Source: Lachnoanaerobaculum orale
GTDB taxonomy: Bacteria; Bacillota; Clostridia; Lachnospirales; Lachnospiraceae
Assembly (NCBI RefSeq): GCF_003862485.1
Contig: NZ_RRCM01000001.1
Span: forward strand, 1,297,374-1,361,373
Reading direction: 5' to 3'
DNA: 64,000 nt
The position numbers and the translations under genes were made by a program. Under the pieces are notes generated by a model. That model did no database searches. It saw only the letters and a program-made list of their open reading frames with translations, and was not told the DNA's origin. Shown here piece after piece: positions 7,669 through 16,219 of the stretch. Within the stretch, counting starts at the first letter, position 1. The number at the start of each line of letters is the position of its first letter.

Positions 7669-9960
7669 CTAATTAAATTTTTTCAAATACTTTTGATTTG
7701 CCAACAACTCAAGCATCAAGTTACCCCACCAACCAAGAATATGTGAATTAACTTTTTTCTCATCCGTCAGTTGGCATAACAAGCTGTATATTCTGCATTT
7801 TTCCGATTCATTATACTTATCCGTGTTTGCTCCAAGTATCTTTTTAATATCCAAACTGCCTAAATCATTTTTATCAGGTAGCTTTGTCCCGAAGAATCTC
7901 TCTGCAACTTTTCCGATCTCATTTCTTTCCGTATCACGCTTTATAGATACAATACGTTTTGCAAAATCAATATACTTCTCATTTGCAACCGATTCACTGT
8001 CAGGTAAAGTCTCTTTTACCATAAGATTCACACGCCCTATGGTAGATGGAGACATGATAAGCTTTGAATTGTCTTTATCCATTTTTACAAGCATATCTTC
8101 AAGTATATTTTGGTAAAGTACTTTATATAAGCTCTGTTTTAATATCTCTTTGACCTCATCATTAATATTAGAAAGCTCATTATCAGCTTTTGTAGATTTA
8201 TTATCTTCATTATCCACTTTTAATTCGTATGGAAGTTCATCTCCTTTATAAATACTGACCTTCCCGAAGCCCTCTAAATTTCGTTCGCCTACATAATAAT
8301 TTTTGATATCGACATCTTTCTCTGCTTTATATACAAATGTAGAACCTGACTCTATTCCTGCAATAGGAGCTTTTCTAAGATTCCAAACACCCGAATAACC
8401 ATATATCATTGCAGGCTGTATGGAACAGAACGGGTAATCAGTCTCTCCTATTTGAATATCTTCATCCGCTTTTTCATTTAATAAGCCAAGCTGCTCTCCT
8501 ATAATTTTATATACCTTCTTCGGCTCCTGTGTATATCCGTAATCATCAGAAAAAATACCTCTTGAAGCCAATGAAACATATATCAGCTCGCCTTTTTTAA
8601 CATTAAAATCATTGATTATGTCGGTATTTAGCGATATAATACGGCATTTTCCATACTGCGCAGTCTTTGACTTTCCGAAACTGAAATTTGTCTTTCTTAA
8701 AAGGTTCAAAATAAGTTCATAATCCCTTCTGCCGCATATAATATTTCCTGCAAAGATTTGTCCTTCTTTCAATGCAGTCTGTGAATACAGCAGGGCATCA
8801 TCACCTCTTCTGTGGTGATAGATGACCCTTTGCTTCGGCTCACAATCTAAAATATTCAATGAACCGGACTTATTTAATTTTTCAAGGTGTATATATTTGC
8901 CTTTTAATTTCTTTGGTTGATTTCCGTTTGCAGGATTATAGTCATCACTGCTATAACCTTGATTCTCTGAATATTTTAAGCTGTTTACATATTTCTTGCT
9001 TTTTTTCATCTTGTTTATGAATGAAGGTGCCGGATAAAAATTATGTTTTCCATCTGAAATATTAAAATCAGAATATATGGTATCTCCGTTTAAAAACAAA
9101 CGAACAAACTCTTCATCATCTGCACTGTTACCCTCTATACCAAGATAGCTTCCTGCCAAAGTCCCCAACACAGACTTACCGGAAATATACTTAAGTGTAG
9201 TATTTTTATCATCTCCACTGATTATCAATGGCCCAAGATTTTCAAAAAATACAGTAATATTAAGTTTTTGATTTAAATCTTTATTTATTTCTACATTTTC
9301 AACAATTTTAATATTATCTTTTGTATCGGCTGCTTTATCCTCTGCCTTAAACTCGCATTTTACACATCCAAGTCCACGATTTCTATTCATACCTATATGA
9401 CGAAGTGACTTACATATCTGTTTTAATTTATCTTCTTGACCATCCGGGTATTCTACCTTTGCAATGAACTCAAGTCTGTTTTCTTTATCAAAAGGTGAAA
9501 ATTGATGGATGATTCTTGTAAATCTAAGTGAATTGTCATCCGCAACACCGTTTTCCATCCTTGTTTGCGCCTTCACATCGGAAAAAAGATCCAGTACTTC
9601 ATAAGGTGATATATATTTTTTAATTTTTTTATTTTCTTGTAGAAGTTTCAGACCCACCTTTATCTGTTCATATCCTGATATATACGCATTCTCAATTTTG
9701 ATACCCTTTGTAGAATCATCGCCGCTTACTCCAAACAGATAATTTAAAGGATCTGTAGATTCTTCCCACAATCCCGAGTCACTTAAAAGTTTTGCACATT
9801 CTCTTAAACACCCCTTCAGTCTTCTTGCCGGTATAAAAGGAAGTCCAAGATCATCATGCTCTACCTCGGAGTCAATAGTTCCATAGTATGAATATCCGTT
9901 TCCCGAACATAGATCCGAGTACAGTGTAATATGTATTTCACCTTGTTTTTTATTCTGCAT
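7669..9960 (-). CDS. csx10: Csx10-like RAMP protein with long helical C-terminus
   Basis: A 763-residue RAMP protein. It opens with ITLYSDLCSGNGYSYYGTID and DLGLPFIPARRLKGCLRECA, the start of Csx10 proteins (Cas5-like, III-D). A glycine loop GMNRNRGLGCVKC closes the first domain (about 200). A second domain begins LNITVFFENLGPLIISGDDK and has further loops FGKSKTAQYGKCRI and GERNLEGFGKVSIY. The last roughly 170 residues are predicted helical and lack RAMP motifs. The ATG at 9960 is preferred over an upstream in-frame ATG at 10014 because GAGGAAG stands just before it; it overlaps cas10 by 11 bases. Confidence 0.82.
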   Translation of the reverse strand: MQNKKQGEIHITLYSDLCSGNGYSYYGTIDSEVEHDDLGLPFIPARRLKGCLRECAKLLSDSGLWEESTDPLNYLFGVSGDDSTKGIKIENAYISGYEQIKVGLKLLQENKKIKKYISPYEVLDLFSDVKAQTRMENGVADDNSLRFTRIIHQFSPFDKENRLEFIAKVEYPDGQEDKLKQICKSLRHIGMNRNRGLGCVKCEFKAEDKAADTKDNIKIVENVEINKDLNQKLNITVFFENLGPLIISGDDKNTTLKYISGKSVLGTLAGSYLGIEGNSADDEEFVRLFLNGDTIYSDFNISDGKHNFYPAPSFINKMKKSKKYVNSLKYSENQGYSSDDYNPANGNQPKKLKGKYIHLEKLNKSGSLNILDCEPKQRVIYHHRRGDDALLYSQTALKEGQIFAGNIICGRRDYELILNLLRKTNFSFGKSKTAQYGKCRIISLNTDIINDFNVKKGELIYVSLASRGIFSDDYGYTQEPKKVYKIIGEQLGLLNEKADEDIQIGETDYPFCSIQPAMIYGYSGVWNLRKAPIAGIESGSTFVYKAEKDVDIKNYYVGERNLEGFGKVSIYKGDELPYELKVDNEDNKSTKADNELSNINDEVKEILKQSLYKVLYQNILEDMLVKMDKDNSKLIMSPSTIGRVNLMVKETLPDSESVANEKYIDFAKRIVSIKRDTERNEIGKVAERFFGTKLPDKNDLGSLDIKKILGANTDKYNESEKCRIYSLLCQLTDEKKVNSHILGWWGNLMLELLANQKYLKKFN

Positions 9961-11674
9961 TTTCTTCTTCCTCTTCTTTTGCCTTTCCATATCCTGTATC
10001 ATACATACGTACAAGATCCTTTAGGAGTTTCTTATTATTTATAAAATACTCAACACTCTCAATATCTGATTTAAATCCCATGCTTTCCTTTTTATCTTTG
10101 GACATATGAGCTATAATTCGTCTAAGCTCTGTTCTTAGTGCTGATTCCGAAAGCGATACGGGGATTGCCAAACCTTTAATATTGCTTCTGCCAAGAAGTG
10201 AAAGCTTTGTATGGAAATCTTCAACATCTCCCAATGTAAGGAGATTATCCCCTTTCAGCTTTTCTATTATTTTTTTATTATCAGCCTCTTCTGTTGCTTT
10301 TCCTTTTTCCCAAGGCGGCAAGTTTTTATTTTTTACAGGTTTATAGTGATATGATGTCTTTTCTTCAATATTACTTTCCACCAACCAAGGTCTTGAATTA
10401 TCATCATCTCCATTTTCTTTGCGAATATCACTTAACTTAAAGCCTATTCCGCCTTGACAGTACTCAAAGTCCATAAGATTGGCCAATGTCAAGCCATTTT
10501 CCTTCATATAATTTTTGCAGGTATCCTCACAGCACTGCTCAGCAATACGGTATGCATCTGAGAATGGTGTATGACTGTGGAAAATAGCCGCTCCGGCACA
10601 TGATGAATATGGTGAAGGTATCTTTGAAAGATATTCTTTTATAATCTCATAAGATTCATCGGCTCTACATATGATAGTCATCTCATCTCCGGCTCCGATT
10701 AGGATTCTGCTTCTAAAATGTTTTTTATCTGAGGACTGCTTCTCATCTTCTTTTAACATATCCTTCTTTCTGTCATCAATAAAAGTTTTCTGTATTTTCT
10801 TGGAAAATTCTCTAAGTAAATTTACGCAGTCGTCATAATTTTTCTTTCCATTTAAGCATGCCTGTACCTTGGCACCCATAGCATTTCCGTCAATATAAAA
10901 TATTGCCAACATGCTGTCTTCACCCTTTGTCTCGGCCACGATATTGTCTAATATCGTCTCACCCATCTCATCACTATGCTTCCCGGCTTCTTCCCAATAT
11001 TTTTTCAGCTTGGCATTTGTCTCTGTAGAACATTTAAAATATGACTTTCCTGAAGCACTGATATCTTTCGGTGCATGATCATACATATAAGTCAAAGGCA
11101 TTGATGATACCGGAGATGTCTGTACTATAGGCAAACTTCCATATGGCTGTGTACAAAGTGCAGTGCTTTCACGAAATCTGTGCCTTTGATACAGCCTCTC
11201 ATAATCTCCCGGATTCTTGGAATCATCACTATGGTAGTTATCTTCTCTAATGTTTCCGATATATGTGGCAACTACTCTTAAAGTTCCTATCTCTTTAAGT
11301 ATTTTCTTTGTAAAAATCTCTGTGGTCTTTTTCATTGCTTCTTCATTCTTATAAAGCATCAAAAAGTTTCCACCTCCGTCATAGACAATCTCACCTATAT
11401 ACTGATTACCGTTCATTCTCTCTTCAAATTCCTTGAAGCTGAATTTCTTAAGTTTATCTTCATTCGGATCATACCTAAAAACAGCATCACTACCTTTAAA
11501 TTCTTCATTTATACAATCTCTATATACCTTTGCGGCATCATATAAGTAATCTTTAAACAAATCTCTGATTATTAAAGATGCTCCAACAATCTCCTTTAAC
11601 TTTGAACTCTTATAAATAAATTCCTGTTTTCCTCGTATATCATACATACAAAGGACATAATCTTTTTCAGCCAT
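9950..11674 (-). CDS. cas10: Cas10 large subunit, no HD domain, altered GGDD motif
   Basis: 574 residues opening directly with a palm domain: VLCMYDIRGKQEFIYKSSKL and EIVGASLIIRDLF are Cas10/Cmr2 landmarks, and VYDGGGNFLML is the palm-1 strand. Palm 2 has FYIDGNAMGAKV (metal-binding Asp) and, near residues 325-330, GAGDEMTII where active Cas10 cyclases have GGDD. The motif here reads AGDE, keeping two acids. PFSDAYRIAEQC further on is also conserved. There is no N-terminal HD nuclease, as expected for some III-D enzymes. It starts after AAAGGAG, 39 bases downstream of cas6. Whether it makes cyclic oligoadenylate is open. Confidence 0.9.
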   Translation of the reverse strand: MAEKDYVLCMYDIRGKQEFIYKSSKLKEIVGASLIIRDLFKDYLYDAAKVYRDCINEEFKGSDAVFRYDPNEDKLKKFSFKEFEERMNGNQYIGEIVYDGGGNFLMLYKNEEAMKKTTEIFTKKILKEIGTLRVVATYIGNIREDNYHSDDSKNPGDYERLYQRHRFRESTALCTQPYGSLPIVQTSPVSSMPLTYMYDHAPKDISASGKSYFKCSTETNAKLKKYWEEAGKHSDEMGETILDNIVAETKGEDSMLAIFYIDGNAMGAKVQACLNGKKNYDDCVNLLREFSKKIQKTFIDDRKKDMLKEDEKQSSDKKHFRSRILIGAGDEMTIICRADESYEIIKEYLSKIPSPYSSCAGAAIFHSHTPFSDAYRIAEQCCEDTCKNYMKENGLTLANLMDFEYCQGGIGFKLSDIRKENGDDDNSRPWLVESNIEEKTSYHYKPVKNKNLPPWEKGKATEEADNKKIIEKLKGDNLLTLGDVEDFHTKLSLLGRSNIKGLAIPVSLSESALRTELRRIIAHMSKDKKESMGFKSDIESVEYFINNKKLLKDLVRMYDTGYGKAKEEEEENAE

Positions 11675-11713
11675 AGCTTCTCCTTTAACAATATCACTTT
11701 TAAGACTTTGGTA

Positions 11714-12454
11714 TCAGATCTGTTCAAACATCCCGAATCCTTGAGAATTCCTTGAGCCCAAACCTGTATCATATAAAAACTGCAAGCTTTCTATATCCGA
11801 CTTTAACGTAAAACTTCCCTTCCAAGCCGTTATAAATATTTCACCTCCGAACTTTGTTACATATTTATTTCTTGCTATGTTAAAATCCTTATGTGGAAGT
11901 AAGAAGATTCCTGTACTGTTCTTTTTTCCTACTACAGCTTTAAATTTTCTTTGAAAGTTCTTTGTTAAGTAGTAATTAAAGTACGGATCTGTCGGTTCAA
12001 GATAATTTGTTTTTGTTTTCTCACCTTCCCGATATGCAATATCTACACAAACAGGTGACAGCATTCTGATTTCCAACTCTTCATCCAATATCTTGGTATT
12101 AGTAACCTCATATCGAATCAGAAAAATTCTCTGTCCTGCCAGTTCAAATACTTCTTCATTTTCCAATGCCTGCGCAAGTACCTCGCAGAAAAAAGGAACA
12201 GGACTTCTTATTTCCCACTCTATAACATTGTCAAACATTATTTTAGAACCCGACACTTGAAAATGACCATTCAACAAGCTGAATACAAAGAGTTTGAAAC
12301 TTTGTCCTTCGGTTTGAAATCCTTTATTATGCAGAAAATCTGAGAATTCAGGATATTCAGAGAGTCTTTTATAAATAAATCCCTGTAGAATATGATGATA
12401 TGAAATAGGTAACGCAAGCTTATCCTCTATCTGAAAATATAGTTTAAATTCCAT
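11714..12454 (-). CDS. cas6: Cas6 pre-crRNA endoribonuclease
   Basis: 246 residues, standard for Cas6. The N-terminal ISYHHILQGFIYKRLSE gives candidate catalytic histidines at 19-20 on the first helix, and the protein ends with the glycine-rich loop YDTGLGSRNSQGFGMFEQI typical of the family. It would cut the array transcript within the repeat to leave a 5' handle. AAAGGAG lies 8 bases before the ATG. Placed second in the operon, it is the likely processor for the array at 1363-1710. Confidence 0.92.
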   Translation of the reverse strand: MEFKLYFQIEDKLALPISYHHILQGFIYKRLSEYPEFSDFLHNKGFQTEGQSFKLFVFSLLNGHFQVSGSKIMFDNVIEWEIRSPVPFFCEVLAQALENEEVFELAGQRIFLIRYEVTNTKILDEELEIRMLSPVCVDIAYREGEKTKTNYLEPTDPYFNYYLTKNFQRKFKAVVGKKNSTGIFLLPHKDFNIARNKYVTKFGGEIFITAWKGSFTLKSDIESLQFLYDTGLGSRNSQGFGMFEQI

Positions 12455-12478
12455 GTCTGCTCCTTTATAAGCTCTTTT

Positions 12479-12835
12479 TTAATATCTTCTAAACTGTACA
12501 AATTCAAAAAGCATCTCTTTATGATATTTTCCTTCATCATCTTTCCACTCTTTGACATTGCGTTTACTGCAAGCTGCAACTAGATCTATACCTTCATTTT
12601 TTAACAGAGTTACCAATCTGAATGATAAAGTAAACTCTCCTTGTAAAAGTACTACCTTGTCATTAAGCGCTAATATTTTTTCTTTATATTCACTTGCCAT
12701 GGCATCCAATTGTTCTTCCGTATACGCCGGATCTACAGGAGGAAAAGGAATCTCCTTGATATCTCCATAAATACTTGCTGCTTTTTTTTGTTTTTCGTCC
12801 CACATATCATATGGATGATTGGTAAAGTTAATCAT
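12479..12835 (-). CDS. Small CRISPR-associated protein, first gene of the cas operon
   Basis: 118 residues. It begins INFTNHPYDMWDEKQ and continues GDIKEIPFPPVDPAYTEEQL, then VVLLQGEFTLSFRLVTLLKN, and ends in MLFEFVQFRRY. The alternating strand-helix pattern with a short QGE turn resembles the small Rossmann/CARF-like accessory proteins grouped as Csx15/Csx16/Csx20, some proposed to degrade cyclic oligoadenylate. I do not recognise the exact family. Position at the head of a type III operon, 24 bases before cas6 and with AAAAGGAG upstream, supports a role in that system. The ring-nuclease idea is inference. Confidence 0.6.
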   Translation of the reverse strand: MINFTNHPYDMWDEKQKKAASIYGDIKEIPFPPVDPAYTEEQLDAMASEYKEKILALNDKVVLLQGEFTLSFRLVTLLKNEGIDLVAACSKRNVKEWKDDEGKYHKEMLFEFVQFRRY

Positions 12836-12867
12836 GACTTACTCCTTTTATTTGATATAATTTTTCC

Positions 12868-12902
12868 ATAAAAATATCCGGCACCAAGTATGCCGGATAT
12901 TA
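12868..12902 (-). terminator. Strong terminator hairpin just upstream of the cas operon
   Basis: On the minus strand AATATCCGGCA (from 12901) pairs exactly with TGCCGGATATT (to 12873) around a 7-base loop, and the transcript then reads TTTTT. It lies downstream of the CAP gene (13166) and only 33 bases before the first cas start codon. It may end the CAP transcript, but every SigA-like promoter I find for the cas operon lies upstream of it, so it may also act as an attenuator. Confidence 0.75.
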
Positions 12903-13118
12903 AAATCAGATTTTCAATTTTGTGCTTTGTATAGTATTTAATATAATATCCCTCTTACTGTTTTGGCTTATCCATTTTCGAAGGTACTTTTTATATTAAA
13001 TAAAGTTATCATTACCAATAATTAAGCTTTATCATAGTACTGTCTTTGTTATATAGCTGATAATATAACGGTACAAACTTTATATTGATTGGTAAATAAT
13101 TAAATATATCTAAACAAT

Positions 13119-13147
13119 ATCGTAAGTTTTATTTATGGAAATGTCAA
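13119..13147 (-). promoter_or_regulatory. SigA-type promoter candidate for the cas operon
   Basis: Minus-strand TTGACA (13147-13142) and TACGAT (13124-13119) are separated by 17 bases, right after the CAP stop codon. A second candidate, TTGGTA with TATAAA at 17 bases, lies near 12990-13020. Between here and the first cas gene (12835) is about 285 bases without a gene, AT-rich, containing only the terminator at 12868-12902. Confidence 0.45.
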
Positions 13148-13165
13148 TATGTTTATTTTTAAACT

Positions 13166-14107
13166 CTAATATCCAGACTTTCTGCCGAAGTTTTGTACCC
13201 ACTCAAGAGTACCGTTATTGTTGTAGCATCCTACTCCTATAGAATCAAAGTCCTTATTGAGAATATTTTTCTTATGTCCTTCCGAATGCATCCATGAATC
13301 CATAACAGCTGCAGGATCTTTTTGTCCTTCTGCAATATTTTCTCCCCAATGATTATATCCGCTTGGAAAAGCTGAAAAACAATCCGAACCGTCAGGTCTG
13401 TCATGTGAGAACAACTCCGCAAGCTCATTGGCACGCAAGTGAGCTGTATCCATCAAGCTGTCATCCTTCTTTAATGGCGGAACACCGCGCTTTGCTCTCT
13501 CCGCGTTGACAAGTTCTATAACCTTATCCTCATACTCGTCTGTTGATATTTGCTTAGGTTTTTCATCGGAATACAGCTTTGACCAATCAAAACCGCTATT
13601 GTTCGAATTATTATTACCAGTACCGCTGTTATCCGAATAATTATAGGTATATGTGTATGTATTTGAATTATTACCTGCGTTATTATTTCTTTTATACGAT
13701 GAATTAGTGTATTCTATATTCGGCTGATATGCACCGGTACTGTCTACATAGTATCCGTCAGGTGTATATGTATTCGCATCCATACGACCGCCGTTTGAAG
13801 GATTCAAATAATACCATACATTATTAAGTGAGATCCAACCGACACGCATATTTCCGTTTACAGCGTCCAAATAATACCAACCGCCGCCATAATTTAGCCA
13901 ACCTGTTTGCATATACCCTGAAGCACCCATGTAATACCAAGTATTATTTATATCAATCCATGATGACTGTACATAGGAACCGTCGGAATATTCAAACCAC
14001 CAACCTATCCCGTTTCTCTGCCAGCTTCCTACACTTGCAAAAGCAGGTACCGTCATAGCCACAGTTCCGGCCAACAGCGCCGATGCAAATAAAACACCCT
14101 TTCTCAT
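13166..14107 (-). CDS. Secreted CAP-domain protein with cell-wall-binding repeats
   Basis: 313 residues from the ATG at 14107, which has AAGGAG 8 bases upstream. A Sec signal peptide (RKGVLFASALLAGTVAMTVP, cleaved near AFA-S) is followed by about five tryptophan/tyrosine repeats such as SWIDINNTWYYMGASGYMQ, which in this family bind the cell wall. After an Asn/Ser-rich linker comes a CAP (SCP-like) domain with VIELVNAERAKRGV, AHLRANELAELFSHDRPDG, YNHWGENIAEG and SEGHKKNILN. Bacterial CAP proteins are extracellular; their activity is mostly unknown. A frame extension to 14140 exists but would spoil the signal peptide. Confidence 0.9.
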   Translation of the reverse strand: MRKGVLFASALLAGTVAMTVPAFASVGSWQRNGIGWWFEYSDGSYVQSSWIDINNTWYYMGASGYMQTGWLNYGGGWYYLDAVNGNMRVGWISLNNVWYYLNPSNGGRMDANTYTPDGYYVDSTGAYQPNIEYTNSSYKRNNNAGNNSNTYTYTYNYSDNSGTGNNNSNNSGFDWSKLYSDEKPKQISTDEYEDKVIELVNAERAKRGVPPLKKDDSLMDTAHLRANELAELFSHDRPDGSDCFSAFPSGYNHWGENIAEGQKDPAAVMDSWMHSEGHKKNILNKDFDSIGVGCYNNNGTLEWVQNFGRKSGY

Positions 14108-14136
14108 AACATTTTCTCCTTTTACTCTACAAAAAA

Positions 14137-14173
14137 ACATCTACGACACATATAATGCCATAGATGTATTTTA
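14137..14173 (-). promoter_or_regulatory. Inverted repeat overlapping the CAP-gene promoter
   Basis: ACATCTACGACA (14137-14148) and TGCCATAGATGT (14156-14167) form a 12-bp near-perfect stem ahead of a T7 run on the minus strand. It directly abuts a minus-strand -10 TAAAAT (14173-14168), with -35 TTTACA at 14196-14191 and a 17-base spacer. It could be an operator at +1 or a 5'-terminal stem. A separate perfect repeat, ATAAAGTC-TGT-GACTTTAT, is at 14207-14225. Confidence 0.5.
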
Positions 14174-14284
14174 AAACTGTTAAATAAAAATGTAAAGACG
14201 GTTACGATAAAGTCTGTGACTTTATTCCATATATGCACCCTTCATCATGCCATTTATCCCTCCTACTCCTTACTGAAAATATAT

Positions 14285-14316
14285 TAAAAAGATGTCGGAC
14301 AAATACCCGACATCCA
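14285..14316 (-). terminator. Rho-independent terminator of the ABC exporter operon
   Basis: On minus, GATGTCGG (14314-14307) pairs with CCGACATC (14298-14291) and is followed by TTTTT. It starts 5 bases after the stop of the second exporter gene. Confidence 0.85.
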
Positions 14317-14320
14317 AAAA

Positions 14321-16219
14321 TTATACCGCTTTTCCTGTATATAGCTGATAATATCTCCCCTTTTGTTCCAAAAGACTTTCATGTGAACCGCGCTCTATTA
14401 TTCTGCCCTGCTCCAAAACCATTATTACATCCGAGTTTTTGATTGTTGAGAGCCTGTGTGCTATAACAAATGTTGTTCTTCCCACCATAAGTGAATCCAT
14501 ACCGCTTTGAACAAGCTGTTCCGTTCTTGTATCAATTGATGATGTAGCCTCATCAAGTATAAGTACAGGCGGGTCAGCCAAAGCCGCTCTTGCAATCGAG
14601 AGGAGCTGTTTTTGACCCTGTGAAAGATTGGCGCCTCCCTCATGTAAAAATGTATTGTACCCGTCCGGAAGTCTTTCTATAAAGCCGTCCGCATTGGCAA
14701 GTCTTGCAGCCGCTCTGCACTCCTCATCTGTAGCGTCAGGACGCCCGTATCTGATATTTTCCATAACGGTATCCGAGAAAAGGTTGGTCTCCTGAAGTAC
14801 AACTCCCAGAGATCTTCTCAAATCGTCCTTTTTAATCTTTTCTATATTGATGCCGTCATATCTGATCTTGCCGCTTTGAATATCATAGAATCTGTTTATA
14901 AGATTGGTGATAGTTGTTTTTCCGGCACCTGTAGAACCTACAAACGCAATCTTTTGTCCCTTATTTGCATAAAGATTTATATCATGAAGCACTATCTTAT
15001 TCGGAACATAGCCGAAGTCCACATCCTCAAAATCTATATTTCCCTCAAGTTTTGTATAGATTAAGCTTCCGTCACTGTGTTTATGCTTCCATGCCCATAT
15101 GCCGGTTCTCTCATCAGATTCAGAGATATTTCCGTTTTTGTCTTCCTTGGCATTTACCAAAGTAACATAGCCCTCGTCACCTTCCACAGGCTCGTCCATA
15201 AGGTCAAATACTCTCTTACTGCCGGCTGCAGCCATAACTACGGCATTAAGCTGCTGTGATACAGTCATAAAAGGTCTGTTAAAAGCTTTTACAAGTGAAA
15301 GGAATGCGGCAATAGTACCTACAGTAACTCCCATATGTCCGCTTATTGCAAAGTATCCGCCAACGACAGCTATTACAACATAGCTTAGGTTGCCTATCTG
15401 AGCAACTATAGGCATAAGTATATTTGCAAAACCGTTTGCCTTTGTAGACGCATCATATAAGTCATTATTTATCTTTACAAATCCCTCTATGTTCTTCTCT
15501 TCATGGTTGAACACCTTAACGACCTTCTGACCGCTGATCATCTCTTCTATATATCCGTTTACCTTACCTAAAGTACTTTGCTGTATGCCGAAATACTTTC
15601 CTGAAAGACCTGCAGCCTTACCTGAAGCCTGTACGGAAATAAAAATCATTATAACCGACACTACAGTCATTATCGGACTTAGAATAACCATGGTGATAAA
15701 TACCGCCACAAGTGAAAACAGTGCTTCCACAAGCTGTGGGAACGATATACCTATAAACTGACGAAGCGTATCCGTATCATTGGTGTATATCGACATGATA
15801 TCACCATGTGAATGTGTATCAAAGTATCTGATAGGAAGTTTTTCCATATGTGCAAAAAGATTTCTTCTTATCACTCTCATGGTACCCTGTCCTACATTTA
15901 CCATTATCCTGTTGTAGGTATAGTTTGCAACCACACCTAACAAGAATATGCAAATAAGTCTTAACAGCTCTTTTGCAAGAGGAGTAAAATCAGGATTTGT
16001 CTCCTTTGTAAGCGGAGTTATATAATTATCTATAATCTGTTGCATGGAAGAAGCGCTTATAGAGCTTACTATCGCGGAAATAATAATACAAATAAATACC
16101 GCAATAATACTCTTTGTATAATTCTTCATTACAAGTGAAATTACACGCTTCATGCTCTTACTTGCAACCACCTGTACAGTCTGGCTTATTCCACCCTTTT
16201 CTCTGTTTATTTCCGACAT
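14321..16219 (-). CDS. Heterodimeric ABC exporter, consensus-site subunit
   Basis: 632 residues: six membrane segments (about 30-320), then an insertion with TGIWAWKHKHSDGSLIY, then a nucleotide-binding domain. Walker A is FVGSTGAGKTTITN, signature LSQGQKQLLSIARA, Walker B VLILDEATSSID with a proper catalytic glutamate. Family members (BmrCD, LmrCD, TM287/288 type) export drugs, lipids or peptides as heterodimers. It overlaps its partner by one base (TAATG), so the two are translationally coupled. Substrate unknown. Confidence 0.9.
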   Translation of the reverse strand: MSEINREKGGISQTVQVVASKSMKRVISLVMKNYTKSIIAVFICIIISAIVSSISASSMQQIIDNYITPLTKETNPDFTPLAKELLRLICIFLLGVVANYTYNRIMVNVGQGTMRVIRRNLFAHMEKLPIRYFDTHSHGDIMSIYTNDTDTLRQFIGISFPQLVEALFSLVAVFITMVILSPIMTVVSVIMIFISVQASGKAAGLSGKYFGIQQSTLGKVNGYIEEMISGQKVVKVFNHEEKNIEGFVKINNDLYDASTKANGFANILMPIVAQIGNLSYVVIAVVGGYFAISGHMGVTVGTIAAFLSLVKAFNRPFMTVSQQLNAVVMAAAGSKRVFDLMDEPVEGDEGYVTLVNAKEDKNGNISESDERTGIWAWKHKHSDGSLIYTKLEGNIDFEDVDFGYVPNKIVLHDINLYANKGQKIAFVGSTGAGKTTITNLINRFYDIQSGKIRYDGINIEKIKKDDLRRSLGVVLQETNLFSDTVMENIRYGRPDATDEECRAAARLANADGFIERLPDGYNTFLHEGGANLSQGQKQLLSIARAALADPPVLILDEATSSIDTRTEQLVQSGMDSLMVGRTTFVIAHRLSTIKNSDVIMVLEQGRIIERGSHESLLEQKGRYYQLYTGKAV

